Shown here piece by piece: positions 10,916-21,862 of a DNA stretch of 64,000 nucleotides. Numbering within the stretch: the stretch's first letter is position 1; each line of letters starts with the position of its first letter. Source of the stretch: Prosapia bicincta (Eukaryota; Arthropoda; Insecta; Hemiptera; Cercopidae); contig JBAIZL010000007.1 of the NCBI GenBank assembly GCA_036971475.1, positions 35,724,283 to 35,788,282 of the forward strand. The letters run 5' to 3'. The notes beneath the pieces are model-generated. The model was not told the origin of the DNA. It worked only from the letters and a program-made list of their open reading frames with translations, and made no database searches. A program made the position numbers and the translations under genes.

Positions 10916-11249
10916 AGAATATCTACTGAGGAGTAATACAATTTGTAAAAGAATTGAACGAATCTTGTGGTATGGGATTTTGTAATGACGAAATTCAGTC
11001 ACGGTATTCTGCTGAACTATAGCGTGTCTTCTTAACTTCAAGAAATTCCGTAAAAGCGAAGCGGTCCTTGCCCACGCGATCCATGATTCTACATCCTAGT
11101 GCTCCATAAGACTTGTGCCCTTTCTTTTAATACCCACAATTCTTTTTTCTTTTCACTGCTCGCCTTTGCCCAGAGTGGTAGAACCATAAAATTCTCTCTT
11201 CCAGCGCAAATGAAAATTCCTGCCCCAATACTAATCATCCCAGTAATTA
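10916..11249. other. unique sequence with left target duplication of element B
   Basis: No gene recognised. ATCCCAGTAATTA at 11237-11249 is the left copy of the 13-bp direct repeat that brackets element B. Confidence 0.55.
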
Positions 11250-11328
11250 CAATAAAAATATTGAAAAGAACCCCAATACCACAAAAATAATCAAAAATAA
11301 CAAATAAGACAAGTTACTTAAGATTAAA

Positions 11329-11371
11329 CCCTTATGTACATTTCGATGACCATGTCATCATCATCAGAGGG
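11329..11371 (-). ncRNA. hammerhead ribozyme motif, left arm of element B
   Basis: On the minus strand: CCCT, CTGATGA, T, GATGAC, ATG, GTCATC, GAAATGT, ACATA, AGGG. Stem I (CCCT/AGGG), stem II (GATGAC/GTCATC) and the core CTGATGA...GAAA are all present. Stem III is ATGT/ACAT with no loop, so folding in trans or as a dimer would be needed, as known for minimal type I hammerheads. One extra U lies between the core and stem II. Confidence 0.6.
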
Positions 11372-11469
11372 TCTAGTTACAAAACACAATCTAGCACACA
11401 AGAAGTTACAAACTAGAATGATACCAATCGAAACACTTCTTGTGTGCTAGATTGTGTTTTGTAACTAGA

Positions 11470-11512
11470 CCCTCTGATGATGATGACATGGTCATCGAAA
11501 TGTACATAAGGG
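11470..11512 (+). ncRNA. hammerhead ribozyme motif, right arm of element B
   Basis: Positions: stem I CCCT 11470-11473; core CTGATGA 11474-11480; extra T 11481; stem II GATGAC 11482-11487 with GTCATC 11491-11496; GAA 11497-11499; stem III ATGT/ACAT 11500-11507; A at 11508 before the expected cleavage site; stem I AGGG 11509-11512. All conserved core bases of a hammerhead are in place. The bulged T and the loopless stem III are departures from the ideal, so activity is uncertain. Confidence 0.62.
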
Positions 11513-11639
11513 TTTAATCTTAAGTAACTTGTCTTATTTGTTATTTTTGATTATTTTTGTGGTATTGGGGTTCCTTTCAATATTTTTATTGTAATATATT
11601 GTACCACTGTGCTCTTGATATTGTGTATCCCAGTAATTA

Positions 11640-12425
11640 ATTCACCATATCCTCTACACCATTACATAGAAGAGGGTCGTGTGTAACACCCTTGGCAAGG
11701 GACGCTCTTGCTTTTCCGTAACCAATGATGCTTATCTTCTGAAGCAACACTCAGGTATTTGGATAATTGAGAGTAGTTCGGGTCCAGAAGAGAGCTATTG
11801 TTCACGCAAGACTTGCATATCTCCATGTATCATAAATAATTCTTACCATTTATAATTCTCCATGCTTTTTCCATATTCGTATCAGACAATGATAGTTTTT
11901 CTTTCTTTCATTAAAAAAAAAAAAAAACAGGAACATCTACTGCTCTGCTGGAAAAGAAAGTCGGAAAATGTAGCTTATCGGTTTGCAGATGAGTCGTCCG
12001 TTTCGCTAGCCACGCGCAAAGTCTGCATTCCTCAAACTAGAATCCCCTCCAGCCTATACTGCGTCTGGTGTGGTAAGAGCCTTGTATACTTGTTGGTGAA
12101 TTTGTTTGTGCGGTGATAGGAGTGTGCAAGTTAACAAGGTGGAAGGCGGACTGGGTCTCTCAAAATGAGGGGATGGGATTGACAAAGGATGAGACACTGA
12201 AAATGGCGAACGGAGGAAAGTTCGAGGGGTAAAAAGTGGTAGATTTTCGGAAGAGAAAGCAGGGGATTACAGGGAATAAGTGTAGTTTTCCGTAAATATC
12301 CTATGCGAAGGGGTAGATTCTTTGCTGAACTTTGAAAACAAATTACGTCAGTTTGGAAATGTTAACATCTTACCTAATCTTATTACTTTGGAAATTGTAA
12401 TAGTGTGGTTCTGGTGAAAAAAGGG
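11640..12425. other. unique sequence with a poly(A) tract
   Basis: A run of 15 A at 11913-11927 is followed by CAG. A short minus-strand reading frame lies at 11662-11826 (listed separately). From 12120 to 12300 the sequence is purine-rich (GGAAGAGAAAGCAGGGG). No known gene recognised. Confidence 0.5.
11662..11826 (-). CDS. short unrecognised reading frame, 54 codons
   Basis: It starts at ATG (11826-11824) as MEICKSCVNNSSLLDPNYSQ and ends SVPCQGCYTRPSSM before TAA. It has two CxxC pairs 37 residues apart, which could suggest a zinc ribbon, but no family is recognised. There is no neighbouring gene, promoter or splice evidence. It may be chance or an old exon fragment. Confidence 0.12.
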   Translation of the reverse strand: MEICKSCVNNSSLLDPNYSQLSKYLSVASEDKHHWLRKSKSVPCQGCYTRPSSM

Positions 12426-13369
12426 GTCTATAATGCTTTTTGCGCTTTATTCTAGGTGTCAGAGGATAACGGACTGGGTGTACTATAATGCTTTTTGCTC
12501 TTTATTCTAGGTGTCAGAGGATAACGGACTGGGTGTACTATAATGCTTTTTGCGCTTTATTCTAGGTGTCAGAGGATAACGGACTGGGTGTACTATAATG
12601 CTTTTTGCGCTTTATTCTAGGTGTCAGAGGATAACGGACTGGGTGTACTATAATGCTTTTTGCGCTTTATTCTAGGTGTCAGAGGATAACGTACTGGGTG
12701 TACTATAATGCTTTTTGCGCTTTATTCTAGGTGTCAGAGGATAACGTACTGGGTGTACTATAATGCTTTTTGCGCTTTATTCTAGGTGTCAGAGGATAAC
12801 GTACTGGGTGTACTATAATGCTTTTTGCGCTTTATTCTAGGTGTCAGAGGATAACGGACTGGGTGTACTATAATGCTTTTTGCGCTTTATTGTAGGTGTC
12901 AGAGGATAACGGACTGGATGTACTATAATGCTTTTTGCGCTTTATTCTAGGTGTCAGAGGATAACGGACTGGATGTACTATAATGCTTTTTGCGCTTTAT
13001 TCTAGGTGTCAGAGGATAACGTACTGGGTTTACTATAATGCTTTTTGCGCTTTATTCTGGGTGTCAGAGGATAACGTACTGGGTGTACTATAATGCTTTT
13101 TGCGCTTTATTCTAGGTGTCAGAGGATAACGTACTGGGTGTACTATAATGCTTTTTGCGCTTTATTCTAGGTGTCAGAGGATAACGGACTGGGTGTACTA
13201 TAATGCTTTTTGCGCTTTATTCTAGGTGTCAGAGGATAACGGACTGGGTGTACTATAATGCTTTTTGCGCTTTATTCTAGGTGTCAGAGGATAACGTACT
13301 GGGTGTACTATAATGCTTTTTGCGCTTTATTCTAGGTGTCAGAGGATAACGGACTGGGAATACTATAAT
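12426..13369. repeat. 55-bp satellite array, about 17 copies
   Basis: TACTATAATGCTTTTTGCGC recurs every 55 bp (12481, 12536 and so on). The unit continues TTTATTCTAGGTGTCAGAGG and ATAACGGACTGGGTG. The commonest variant is CGGACTGG/CGTACTGG, and runs of the same variant sit next to each other (about 12690-12830), which indicates local copying. The array ends after GGACTGGGAATACTATAATG. Confidence 0.97.
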
Positions 13370-14755
13370 GTGCTTGGGCATGCTGAGACGCATTGTTTTT
13401 ACACCTCAGAGTTTTGATTCTGTAAGATCATGGTCAAGCCTAAAACTCAAACGCCTTTTTTTGAGAAAATGAGATCAAAGCAACCTCAAACCCCATTTGT
13501 TTCATTTCCAGTGGGGTGTAATTGTTTAAAAATAGCAGGTAAATAGATTTGATGGGGTTTTTAAATCTATAGTCTCGTTTAAACATTTATCGTGACGGTA
13601 GTTCATTTGTATTTATTTGAACACAAGACTCACCAAGCACACAATACATAACCGCCGCCAGCCCTCCCCAATCGTGTTATGATCGCGGCTATTCAAGGAA
13701 ATGTTTGCGGAAAATTCTACCAAGATATTCCGCTCGTGAAAGGTTAATGGCCTACGCTTTCGATTGGCTGCTTGGAATATAATGACCTCGAGAAAACAGA
13801 TTTAAGTATTTCTTTTGAAGTGTTTAGTACTCGTTGCCCTCAATACTTTGACGAAGGCAATCTATTGGTTTATTAAATCCATCGTTCAATCAATTTGTGT
13901 TGGTATATAAAGTGCTTGCAAATTTTCTGTCTCCCTTTACCTCTCTTTTGATCTCCCGTTATCCACTTTTCTCTCTTTCCACTCACTCTACACCCTCTTT
14001 TGAGGGGTCTACTTTAAGCAATTACCCTGTCAAACCAATGGTAGGATTGGTATACGTATGAATGCAAATGTTGAATTAACTTGTTATTTGGTTATTCGAC
14101 TGTTTGACAGGTTGGAGTTTTCCTTACTAAATTCCATATAGTTTCGTTTAAAATAATTTTAAGCCCCCTTTTACCAGTTCTTTGTTCGAACCGTTTTCTA
14201 GAAATACCGAAGATAGTTTTTACTGTTCTGCAGCTAGCACGACTGTCATTGCGGTATCTGGTATTGCTTATTTAAGTGTCTCTAGTTTCGCCTGAAGCTT
14301 TCTAACGTAGAGGGGATAGGGAACATCTCTTCTGCACGCTTTTCCTAATTTGAATACCTTCGGTGAACGAACTACATTCTACTCCTACATTTTAGAATAT
14401 TTATATTAGTTGGTCATGCTTACGTTGCCAAAAGCTTTAGAATTATCTACATAGTCTATGTAGACATCCTTGTGAGTACATCTTGTAGTATTTGGATGGA
14501 GAATTACGCTTGTCTTGTGCGTAATAGAATTTCGGAACCCATCAGTGAAATGTTTAACTCTGAATCACATTTTCTCTAGAATCTGTGATGTATAATTATT
14601 GTGAAGATTTTAGTGAAATACTTTATCAGACACATTGTTTTATCTAAGTCGATCACTATGTTCAGAATTTAGCCGTTTGAATATGGCGATGAAAGATGAT
14701 TGTAACTAGTCTTCCGATATTTGGCCTCTGTTATATATTTGCATACTATTCATAA
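13370..14755. other. unique sequence, no gene seen
   Basis: Stops are frequent in all frames. GATTGGCTG near 13764 and TATATAAAG near 13904 resemble CCAAT and TATA boxes, but nothing downstream looks coding, so I do not call a promoter. Confidence 0.5.
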
Positions 14756-15195
14756 GAGTGGCCAGAGTGTTCAGGAATGGATTGTTCTCACACGAGTGGC
14801 CAGAGTGTTCAGGAGTATATTCCCCAGAAGAGTGACTGGAGTGTTCAGGAACGGATTGTCCTCAGAAGAATCACCAGAGAGTCCAGGAACGGTTAATTCT
14901 CAGAAGAATGACCCGAGTGTCCAGGAATAGATTGTCCTCAAGAGTGTCCAGGAATGGGTTGTCATCAGAAGAGTGGCCAGAGTGTTCAAGAACGGATTAT
15001 TCTTAGAAGAATGACCAGAGAGTCCAAGAACGGATAATTCTCAGAAGAATGACCAGGGTGTCCAGGAATATATTGTCCTCAGAAGGGTGTCCAGGAATGG
15101 ATTTTTCTCAGAAGAGTGGCCAAAGTGTCCAGGAATGGATTGTTATCAGAAGAGTGGCCGGAGTGTACAGGAAACGATTGTCATCAAAAGAGTGG
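14756..15195. repeat. diverged 38-bp minisatellite, about 11 copies
   Basis: Units of the form GAGTGGCCAGAGTGTTCAGG, then AATGGATTGTTCTC, begin at 14756 and 14794. Later spacing varies (36-38 bp and one shorter unit near 14940). Copies differ at many positions, so this array is older than the others. Its stop-poor frames give spurious 70-100-codon open frames. Confidence 0.9.
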
Positions 15196-16756
15196 ATTTG
15201 TTGGCTCACATGAGAATCCCGCTAGCATCAGATTTGCCCGTTGTTAATCTGTTGTATTTCCTTTTATTTGGCATTTTCTCTCCAACTTGTACCTTTTATA
15301 ATAATATATCTTCTTACAAATTCGATTTCCTTAGATTTTTCAGACATCTCTTTGACACCCTTAGATATTTTTTTAGCATCTAAGTCTTAGTGCACTTCCC
15401 GCCAGTTGTTTTTATGGTTTTGTCGTTGTACCATTTTATCAAGAATCTCTTCAGACACCCATTCCGTTTTTTCGCCCAGTACTGATTGATGTACCCTAAT
15501 CTTGTATTTTCTTTACCGACTACAACTTTGTATTTGTGAGGTCCCGAAACTATTAATTTGTTTTATGGCTAGAAATTAAATCTGCTGCTCTGAATTTGTT
15601 TTTGAAGTAAAAGTTCTTATCGCGCAGCATAAAATACATGTTCTCGTCTTGATTTTTAGGTTATTCGAAGGTTATGTTTAAATAATTTATAGCTATGTTC
15701 TTTATACTAAAAAATTAATAGGATATTTATAGTAGTATTTGATTAAATTATGTGTTAACTTATTTCATTTAACAGCTATATTTATTACTTAGACATTGAT
15801 TATGTTGTTTTCTGTTTGTACAGAAGTACTTTAGTTAAATTATATTATTACCTAATTATCGATAAATATACTCCTCTAATGTACTTACCTTTAAATTACA
15901 TAAATTGTATTTATTGATTCAACTTACTGGGACCAATTTAATAATGTCTTGAAGTTACTTTTCTGATGTCTGTCGGCAGTTCGCCACTGCGAGGGCAATA
16001 CTTGGAGTAAAATCCCTTGACCTGGGTTATAAGGCCTTGTACCTGTTCTTTATCGTATTTACAGGGATGTGGTACACATTTATTGAAGAAGGAGACAAGG
16101 GTTAATGAGAATCTTTCGGGTTAATAGAGAGTTTATATCTGTCCATATCCGACATAACATTATTTCTCAATTTTCAAAAAAAAAAAAAAACAGAAAATAT
16201 TTTACAATTATTTATGCAGGGAATTAATTTGTAGTTTATTTTGAAAATTAGAGAAATTAGCATTAGTAACAGGGAGAAAACAATTACAGGTATTTCGGCG
16301 TATTTACATAGGAAATCTGAGCGCTATTTCGCTCATCGGACCCATTTCGTCAACACGCAACCCTCTGCTCTAGTGGTAAATATTCTACGCATTGTAGGTA
16401 CGCCAATAAACACGGTATACACTAGCTTCCGTATGTAGAATAGGTCTACGTAGCACTGAATTTGAAAAGAAGCTCTTGGGAGATAAGATAAACCAGGCAT
16501 TGTTTATGGACTGGAAAGGCCATACAGAGAATAACATGTTGCGATAACGGACGGGTTAGGAAGTTTCTAGAAATACCACCTGTTACAATAACATTATCTC
16601 AGAATATGGGTAGGACGTTTCTAGAACCACTTTGTAAAGCGATGATGTAAGCCTATTCCTGTCTATGAAGGATAGGAGCTACCCTCAGGATAGAGTGTGA
16701 ATCATCTACTTGCGTAGGACCGAATCCCAGAATATAGTGCGAACCACGTATCCCCC
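15196..16756. other. AT-rich unique sequence with a poly(A) tract
   Basis: Contains a 15-A run at 16176-16190 followed by CAG. Two similar short stretches, AAGTTTCTAGAAATACCACC near 16561 and CGTTTCTAGAACCAC near 16617, lie about 56 bp apart. No gene, RNA or full element recognised. Confidence 0.5.
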
Positions 16757-17018
16757 TTGCCAGATCTATCGTTTACTACCACTTCTTCAAACCTGTTACA
16801 TATTCAGAATGTTCGATACATCAACACCTTCTGCATCCGATATCTCTACACACATCTCAAGATTGTTTGTTATTTCATATCGAAGCTAATTTATCAACGA
16901 ATTTATTTAAAATCGACAGTCTCATGCAAGTCAGTGTTTTGACAGTCCTTTGTAGGAAAGTATTCATACGGTACCCTCTACCTACCACCTCGCTCACTGC
17001 GACCTCTCAAGGCCAAGT
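16757..17018 (-). repeat. dispersed repeat R, copy 1
   Basis: The reverse complement matches 24321-24545: shared blocks include GGACTGTCAAAACACT, ACTTGCATGAG, GATAAATTAGCTTCG and ATGAAATAACAAAC, in the same order. Similarity breaks off at CTCAAGGCCAAG (17007-17018), exactly where the 56-bp array begins. No terminal repeats or coding capacity recognised. Confidence 0.75.
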
Positions 17019-19838
17019 ATATTGTGCGTATTATTATAGAAACTTATAAAGCTTGATACACCCTTTCCCCTTGTACATTGTGCGTAGTATTATAGAAACT
17101 TATAAAGCTTGATACGCCCTTTCCCCTTGTACATTGTGCGTAGTATTATAGAAACTTATAAAGCTTGATACGCCCTTTCCCCTTGTACATTGTGCGTAGT
17201 ATTATAGAAACTTATAAAGCTTGATACGCGTTTTCCCCTTGTACATTGTGCGTAGTATTATAGAAACTTATAAAGCTTGATACGCCCTTTCCCCTTGTAC
17301 ATTGTTCGTAGTATTATAGAAACTTATAAAGCTTGATACGCCCTTTCCCCTTGTACATTGTGCGTAGTATTATAGAAACTTATAAAGCTTGATACGTCCT
17401 TTCCCCTTGTACATTGTGCGTAGTATTATAGAAACTTATAAAGCTTGATACGCCCTTTCCCCTTGTACATTGTGCGTAGTATTATAGAAACTTATAAAGC
17501 TTGATACGCCTTTTCCCCTTGCACATTGTGCGTAGTATTATAGAAACTTATAAAGCTTGATACGCCCTTTCCCCTTGTACATTGTGCGTAGCATTATAGA
17601 AACTTATAAAGCTTGATACGCCATTTCTTCTTGTACATTGTGCGTAGTATTATAGAAACTTATAAAGCTTGATACGCCCTTTCCCCTTGTACATTGTGCG
17701 TAGTATTATAGAAACTTATAAAGCTTGATACGCCCTTTCCCCTTGTACATTGTGCGCAGTGTTATAGAAACTTATAAAGCTTGATACGCCCTTTCCCCTT
17801 GTACATTGTGCGTAGTATTATAGAAACTTATAAAGCTTGATACGCCATTTCTTCTTGTACATTGTGCGCAGTGTTATAGAAACTTATAAAGCTTGATACG
17901 CCCTTTCCCCTTGTACATTGTGCGTAGTATTATAGAAACTTATAAAGCTTGATACGCCATTTCTTCTTGTACATTGTGCGTAGTATTATAGAAACTTATA
18001 AAGCTTGATACGCCCTTTCCCCTTGTACATTGTGCGTAGTATTATAGAAACTTATAAAGCTTGATACGCCATTTCTTCTTGTACATTGTGCGCAGTGTTA
18101 TAGAAACTTATAAAGCTTGATACGCCCTTTCCCCTTGTACATTATGCGTAGTATTATAGAAACTTATAAAGCTTGATACGCCCTTTCCCCTTGTACATTG
18201 TGCGTAGTATTATAGAAACTTATAAAGCTTGATACGCCATTTCTTCTTGTACATTGTGCGCAGTGTTATAGAAACTTATAAAGCTTGATACGCCATTTCT
18301 TCTTGTACATTATGCGTAGTATTATAGAAACTTATAAAGCTTGATACGCCATTTCTTCTTGTACATTGTGCGTAGTATTATAGAAACTTATAAAGCTTGA
18401 TACGCCCTTTCCCCTTGTACATTGTGCGTAGTATTATAGAAACTTATAAAGCTTGATACGCCATTCCTTCTTGTACATTGTGCGTAGTATTATAGAAACT
18501 TATAAAGCTTGATACGCCATTTCTTCTTGTACATTGTGCGCAGTGTTATAGAAACTTATAAAGCTTGATACGCCATTTCTTCTTGTACATTGTGCGTAGT
18601 ATTATAGAAACTTATAAAGCTTGATACGCCCTTTCCCCTTGTACATTGTGCGTAGTATTATAGAAACTTAAAGCTTGATACGCCATTTCTTCTTGTACAT
18701 TGTGCGCAGTGTTATAGAAACTTATAAAGCTTGATACGCCCTTTCCCCTTGTACATTGTGCGCAGTGTTATAGAAACTTATAAAGCTTGATACGCCATTT
18801 CTTGTACATTGTGCGTAGTATTATAGAAACTTATAAAGCTTGATACGCCCTTTCCCCTTGTACATTGTGCGCAGTGTTATAGAAACTTATAAATCTTGAT
18901 ACGCCATTTCTTCTTGTACATTGTGCGCAGTGTTATAGAAACTTATAAAGCTTGATACGCCCTTTCCCCTTGTACATTGTGCGTAGTATTATAGAAACTT
19001 ATAAAGCTTGATACGCCCTTTCCCCTTGTACATTGTGCGTAGTATTATAGAAACTTATAAAGCTTGATACGCCCTTTCCCCTTGTACATTGTGCGTAGTA
19101 TTATAGAAACTTATAAAGCTTGATACGTCATTTCTTCTTGTACATTGTGCGCAGTGTTATAGAAACTTATAAAGCTTGATACGCCCTTTCCCCTTGTACA
19201 TTGTGCGTAGTGTTATAGAAACTTATAAAGCTTGATACGCCCTTTCCCCTTGTACATTGTGCGTAGTATTATAGAAACTTAAAGCTTGATACGCACTTTG
19301 CCCTTGTACATTGTGCGTAGTATTATAGAAACTTATAAAGCTTGATACGCCCTTTCCCCTTGTACATTGTGCGTAGTATTATAGAAACTTATAAAGCTTG
19401 ATACGCCCTTTCCCCTTGTACATTGTGCGTAGTATTATAGAAACTTATAAAGCTTGATACGCCCTTTCCCCTTGTACATTGTGCGTAGTATTATAGAAAC
19501 TTATAAAGCTTGATACGCCCTTTCCCCTTGTACATTGTGCGCAGTGTTATAGAAACTTATAAAGCTTGATACGCCCTTTCCCCTTGTACATTGTGCGCAG
19601 TGTTATAGAAACTTATAAAGCTTGATATGCCCTTTCCCCTTGTACATTGTGCGCAGTGTTATAGAAACTTATAAAGCTTGATACGCCCTTTCCCCTTGTA
19701 CATTGTGCGTAGTGTTATAGAAACTTATAAAGCTTGATACGCCCTTTCCCCTTGTACATTGTGCGCAGTGTTATAGAAACTTATAAAGCTTGATACGCCA
19801 TTTCTTCTTGTACATTGTGCGCAGTGTTATAGAAACTG
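17019..19838. repeat. 56-bp satellite array, about 50 copies
   Basis: GTACATTGTGCGTAGTATTA at 17073 and 17129 gives the 56-bp period. Each unit contains an AAGCTT (HindIII) site in ATAAAGCTTGATACGCC. Two linked variant sites exist: CCCTTTCCCC/CCATTTCTTC and TAGTATT/CAGTGTT. The first ten units are all of the CCCC/TAGTATT type; the alternative types are interspersed from about 17600 on. Short units occur near 18670, 18800 and 19280. Confidence 0.97.
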
Positions 19839-20304
19839 TGCGATCATGTGGTCTATGACATTAACCCAGATGTTATAACGATCTTTGCTTCCAAAACTCA
19901 CAGATTTGGTCTCTTTTTCATACTCGTGCTTTTTATAAACGTGCGAATAAGTTCATATCCAGTTACCGAATTTATATGAACCCTCCTAGAAGGGAAAGCT
20001 CACCCTTCTGTTGTATATTTAGGGTTAGGGCGATGACCCGAGTTCAACGCCCTCTCCTTGCGATACGATACTTGCACACTTTGTAATTACGGCGCTGCAG
20101 CCATGCCTTCCTTCTAGAAACGCTTGACATCTCCATTTCCGGTTAACAGCTGAGACGCAGTATATCTCTCTAAGTCGCTCTTTAATATATTCTTATAAGG
20201 GGGATGTTAATCTGGAGGCTGGGTCTGATAATTCTTGAAAGCTACCAAAATAAATTTGTGTAATTATTAAATAGTTGCTGTTTGAACCCACAGAAGCGTT
20301 TGCT
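19839..20304. other. unique sequence, possible resumption of repeat R
   Basis: CTGTGCGATCATGTGGTC (19837-19854) resembles the part of repeat R that follows CTCAAGGCCAAG in the other copies (GTGCACGGTTACGTGGTC near 24530). After about 25 bases the similarity is lost. No gene recognised. A single GGGTTAGGG near 20021 is not a telomere array. Confidence 0.45.
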
Positions 20305-20580
20305 TACGAACATTTCTCTTAGGTTACACTACCTATTGTACACCAACGGCATTCACAGGCACGGGGTGTACGAACATTTCTCTTAGGTTACACTACCTAT
20401 TGTACACCAACGGCATTCACAGGCACGGGGTGTACGAACATTTCTCTTAGGTTACACTACCTATTGTACACCAACGGCATTCACAGGCACGGGGTGTACG
20501 AACATTTCTCTTAGGTTACACTACCTATTGTACACTAACTGCATTCACAGGCACGTGGTGTATGAACATTTCTCTTATTC
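20305..20580. repeat. second 64-bp tandem repeat, about 4.3 copies
   Basis: TACGAACATTTCTCTTAGG begins at 20305, 20369, 20433 and 20497, with a partial unit at 20561. The unit includes ACACTACCTATTGTACACC and GGCATTCACAGGCACGGGG. It is unrelated to the 64-bp satellite at 678-3702. The fourth unit has several changes, and a decayed fragment continues to about 20620. Confidence 0.95.
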
Positions 20581-20796
20581 CTTCTTATATCTATTATACA
20601 CTTATGATAGGCACCAACATTTCTCATACACTTTTTAAACACTATTAATGACAGATTTACTACTACATTATCCCTGGTTTTAAGTAACACTTAAAATGTG
20701 TATGTATAAATGTGCAAGCACAACCGAGTGCCTTCTGCCTCATACTGAGCGGTTTGCTCTTATAGTAATTAGTAATGTAATATTTTTTACAATTAC

Positions 20797-20818
20797 ATTA
20801 TATATAAATCTAATGGCA

Positions 20819-20875
<57 letters not shown>

Positions 20876-21008
20876 CAATTACTTAAAAATGACTACCCAT
20901 TGAGCTGAAATTTTGCATAGACATTCTTAAGATTCCTGGTTAACTCATAGGCTTATATTTATTTAGAAATTCGGTCAGGGCACCGATCCACGGGCCTTAA
21001 AAACCCTC
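20797..21008 (+). repeat. dispersed repeat W, copy 1, with TG expansion
   Basis: It matches the interrupted copy 21241-21319 plus 22134-22245. Shared blocks are CATCTAATGG, TTACTCAATTAC, GAGCTGAAATTTTGCAT, TTTATTTAGAAATTC and GGGCACCGATCCAC. The block with GCTGAAATTTTG resembles repeats widespread in arthropods, but the family is not identified. Confidence 0.7.
20821..20870. repeat. (TG)25 microsatellite
   Basis: A pure TG dinucleotide run inside repeat W. The sister copy has only TGCCTGTCTGTGTGTA at this place. Confidence 0.98.
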
Positions 21009-21354
21009 TCAACACTCAATTTTCTATACTCAATTTAATACCTAACTTGACTTAATCAGTTGATAATCACCTGTAACAGTCACTTATAAACACATTTAAA
21101 CAGCTGATAGTAATTGAATATTATTCATCTTGTTAGGTTAGTTTACTTTACAAATGTAATGTTACAAGCAGAAGTTTTTCCTTCCCTTGGTTTGCAAGAC
21201 AATAATCAGTAAGTTTATAGTTTGATATATTTATTGGACTATTATATAAACATCTAATGGTGCCTGTCTGTGTGTATTACTCAATCACGTAAAAACTGGA
21301 CTCATTAAGCTGAAATTTTGTATTTATTTCCCGTTCCCATGCGTTCGATTTTAG

Positions 21355-21489
21355 CGAAAACAATTATAACGGGCGACGAAGAAAGCCATCAGAGATACGA
21401 AAAAAATTATACCGGGCGACGATGAAAGCCATCAGAGATACGAAAACAATTATAACGGGCGACGAAGAAAGCCATCAGAGATACGAAAA
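21355..21489. repeat. 43-bp triplication inside the left TIR of element X
   Basis: CGAAAACAATTATAACGGGC begins at 21355, 21398 (with one change) and 21441, and the unit continues GACGAAGAAAGCCATCAGAG. The right TIR and the copy near 58740 have this segment once. Confidence 0.93.
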
Positions 21490-21684
21490 AACTCTCGCTC
21501 ACGCCCCAAAAGTTTACAATACTGGAAAAATATAATTCCCCCCAAACGTGGTGCTAATAGTGCTGGTAAAAATGCACATTGCCCACCCCCAATACAGTGC
21601 ACATAAAATGAATCAAAAACATATCTTGAAGCTATATTGACAATTATTGTTTGTTATTGCCACGGAAGGTTAATTTTATATGCC

Positions 21685-21862
21685 TACGAAGTATCCAGTC
21701 AGGACAGATTTGATTGTAATTTTATACGTTTAATTAACCAAATGTACACATGTAAGGCTAGAATAGAGATCACGTGACGAAGTATACTCCGCGGAAGTAG
21801 ACGTTTAATTAGGTAATGTTGTATAAAATTACAACCAAATATCCTGACTGGACACTTTACAG
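21685..21862. mobile_element. small TIR element Y (MITE-like)
   Basis: GAAGTATCCAGTCAGGA (from 21689) and its inverted partner TCCTGACTGGACACTTT (to about 21858) bracket the element; inside, GATTGTAATTTTATAC pairs with GTATAAAATTACAACC. A related half follows at 21898-21940 (ATTACAACCAAATCTATCG, TAACTGGATACTTTATG) and another at 62397-62446. TSD not resolved. It lies inside element X. Confidence 0.6.

Larger units (their letters stand above)
11250..11626. mobile_element. inverted-repeat element B, likely Penelope-like, 13-bp TSD
   Basis: Arms of about 150 bp are near-perfect reverse complements around a ~35-bp centre (about 11405-11440). The shared blocks are AAGTTACTTAAGATTAAACC, the hammerhead motif, and CTAGTTACAAAACACAATCT. 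The right arm extends about 30-50 bp further, to GTACCACTGTGCTCTTGAT, than the left, so the left end is truncated. The element is flanked by ATCCCAGTAATTA at 11237-11249 and 11627-11639. A 13-bp duplication with one truncated end suits target-primed retrotransposition better than a cut-and-paste transposon. No protein is encoded. Confidence 0.72.

Noticed and set aside
10601..10985. Proline-rich repetitive protein
   Set aside because: Translation of the 20-bp minisatellite; all frames give similar PKP/PNLLP peptides.
13760..13915. CCAAT and TATA-like boxes as a promoter
   Set aside because: No coding sequence or transcript-like structure follows, and such motifs are common in AT-rich DNA.
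14721..15383. Two frames of 69 and 98 codons
   Set aside because: Mostly the diverged 38-bp minisatellite; stops arise wherever the period slips.
20015..20035. GGGTTAGGG as a telomeric remnant
   Set aside because: A single short match; no tandem telomere repeats in the window.
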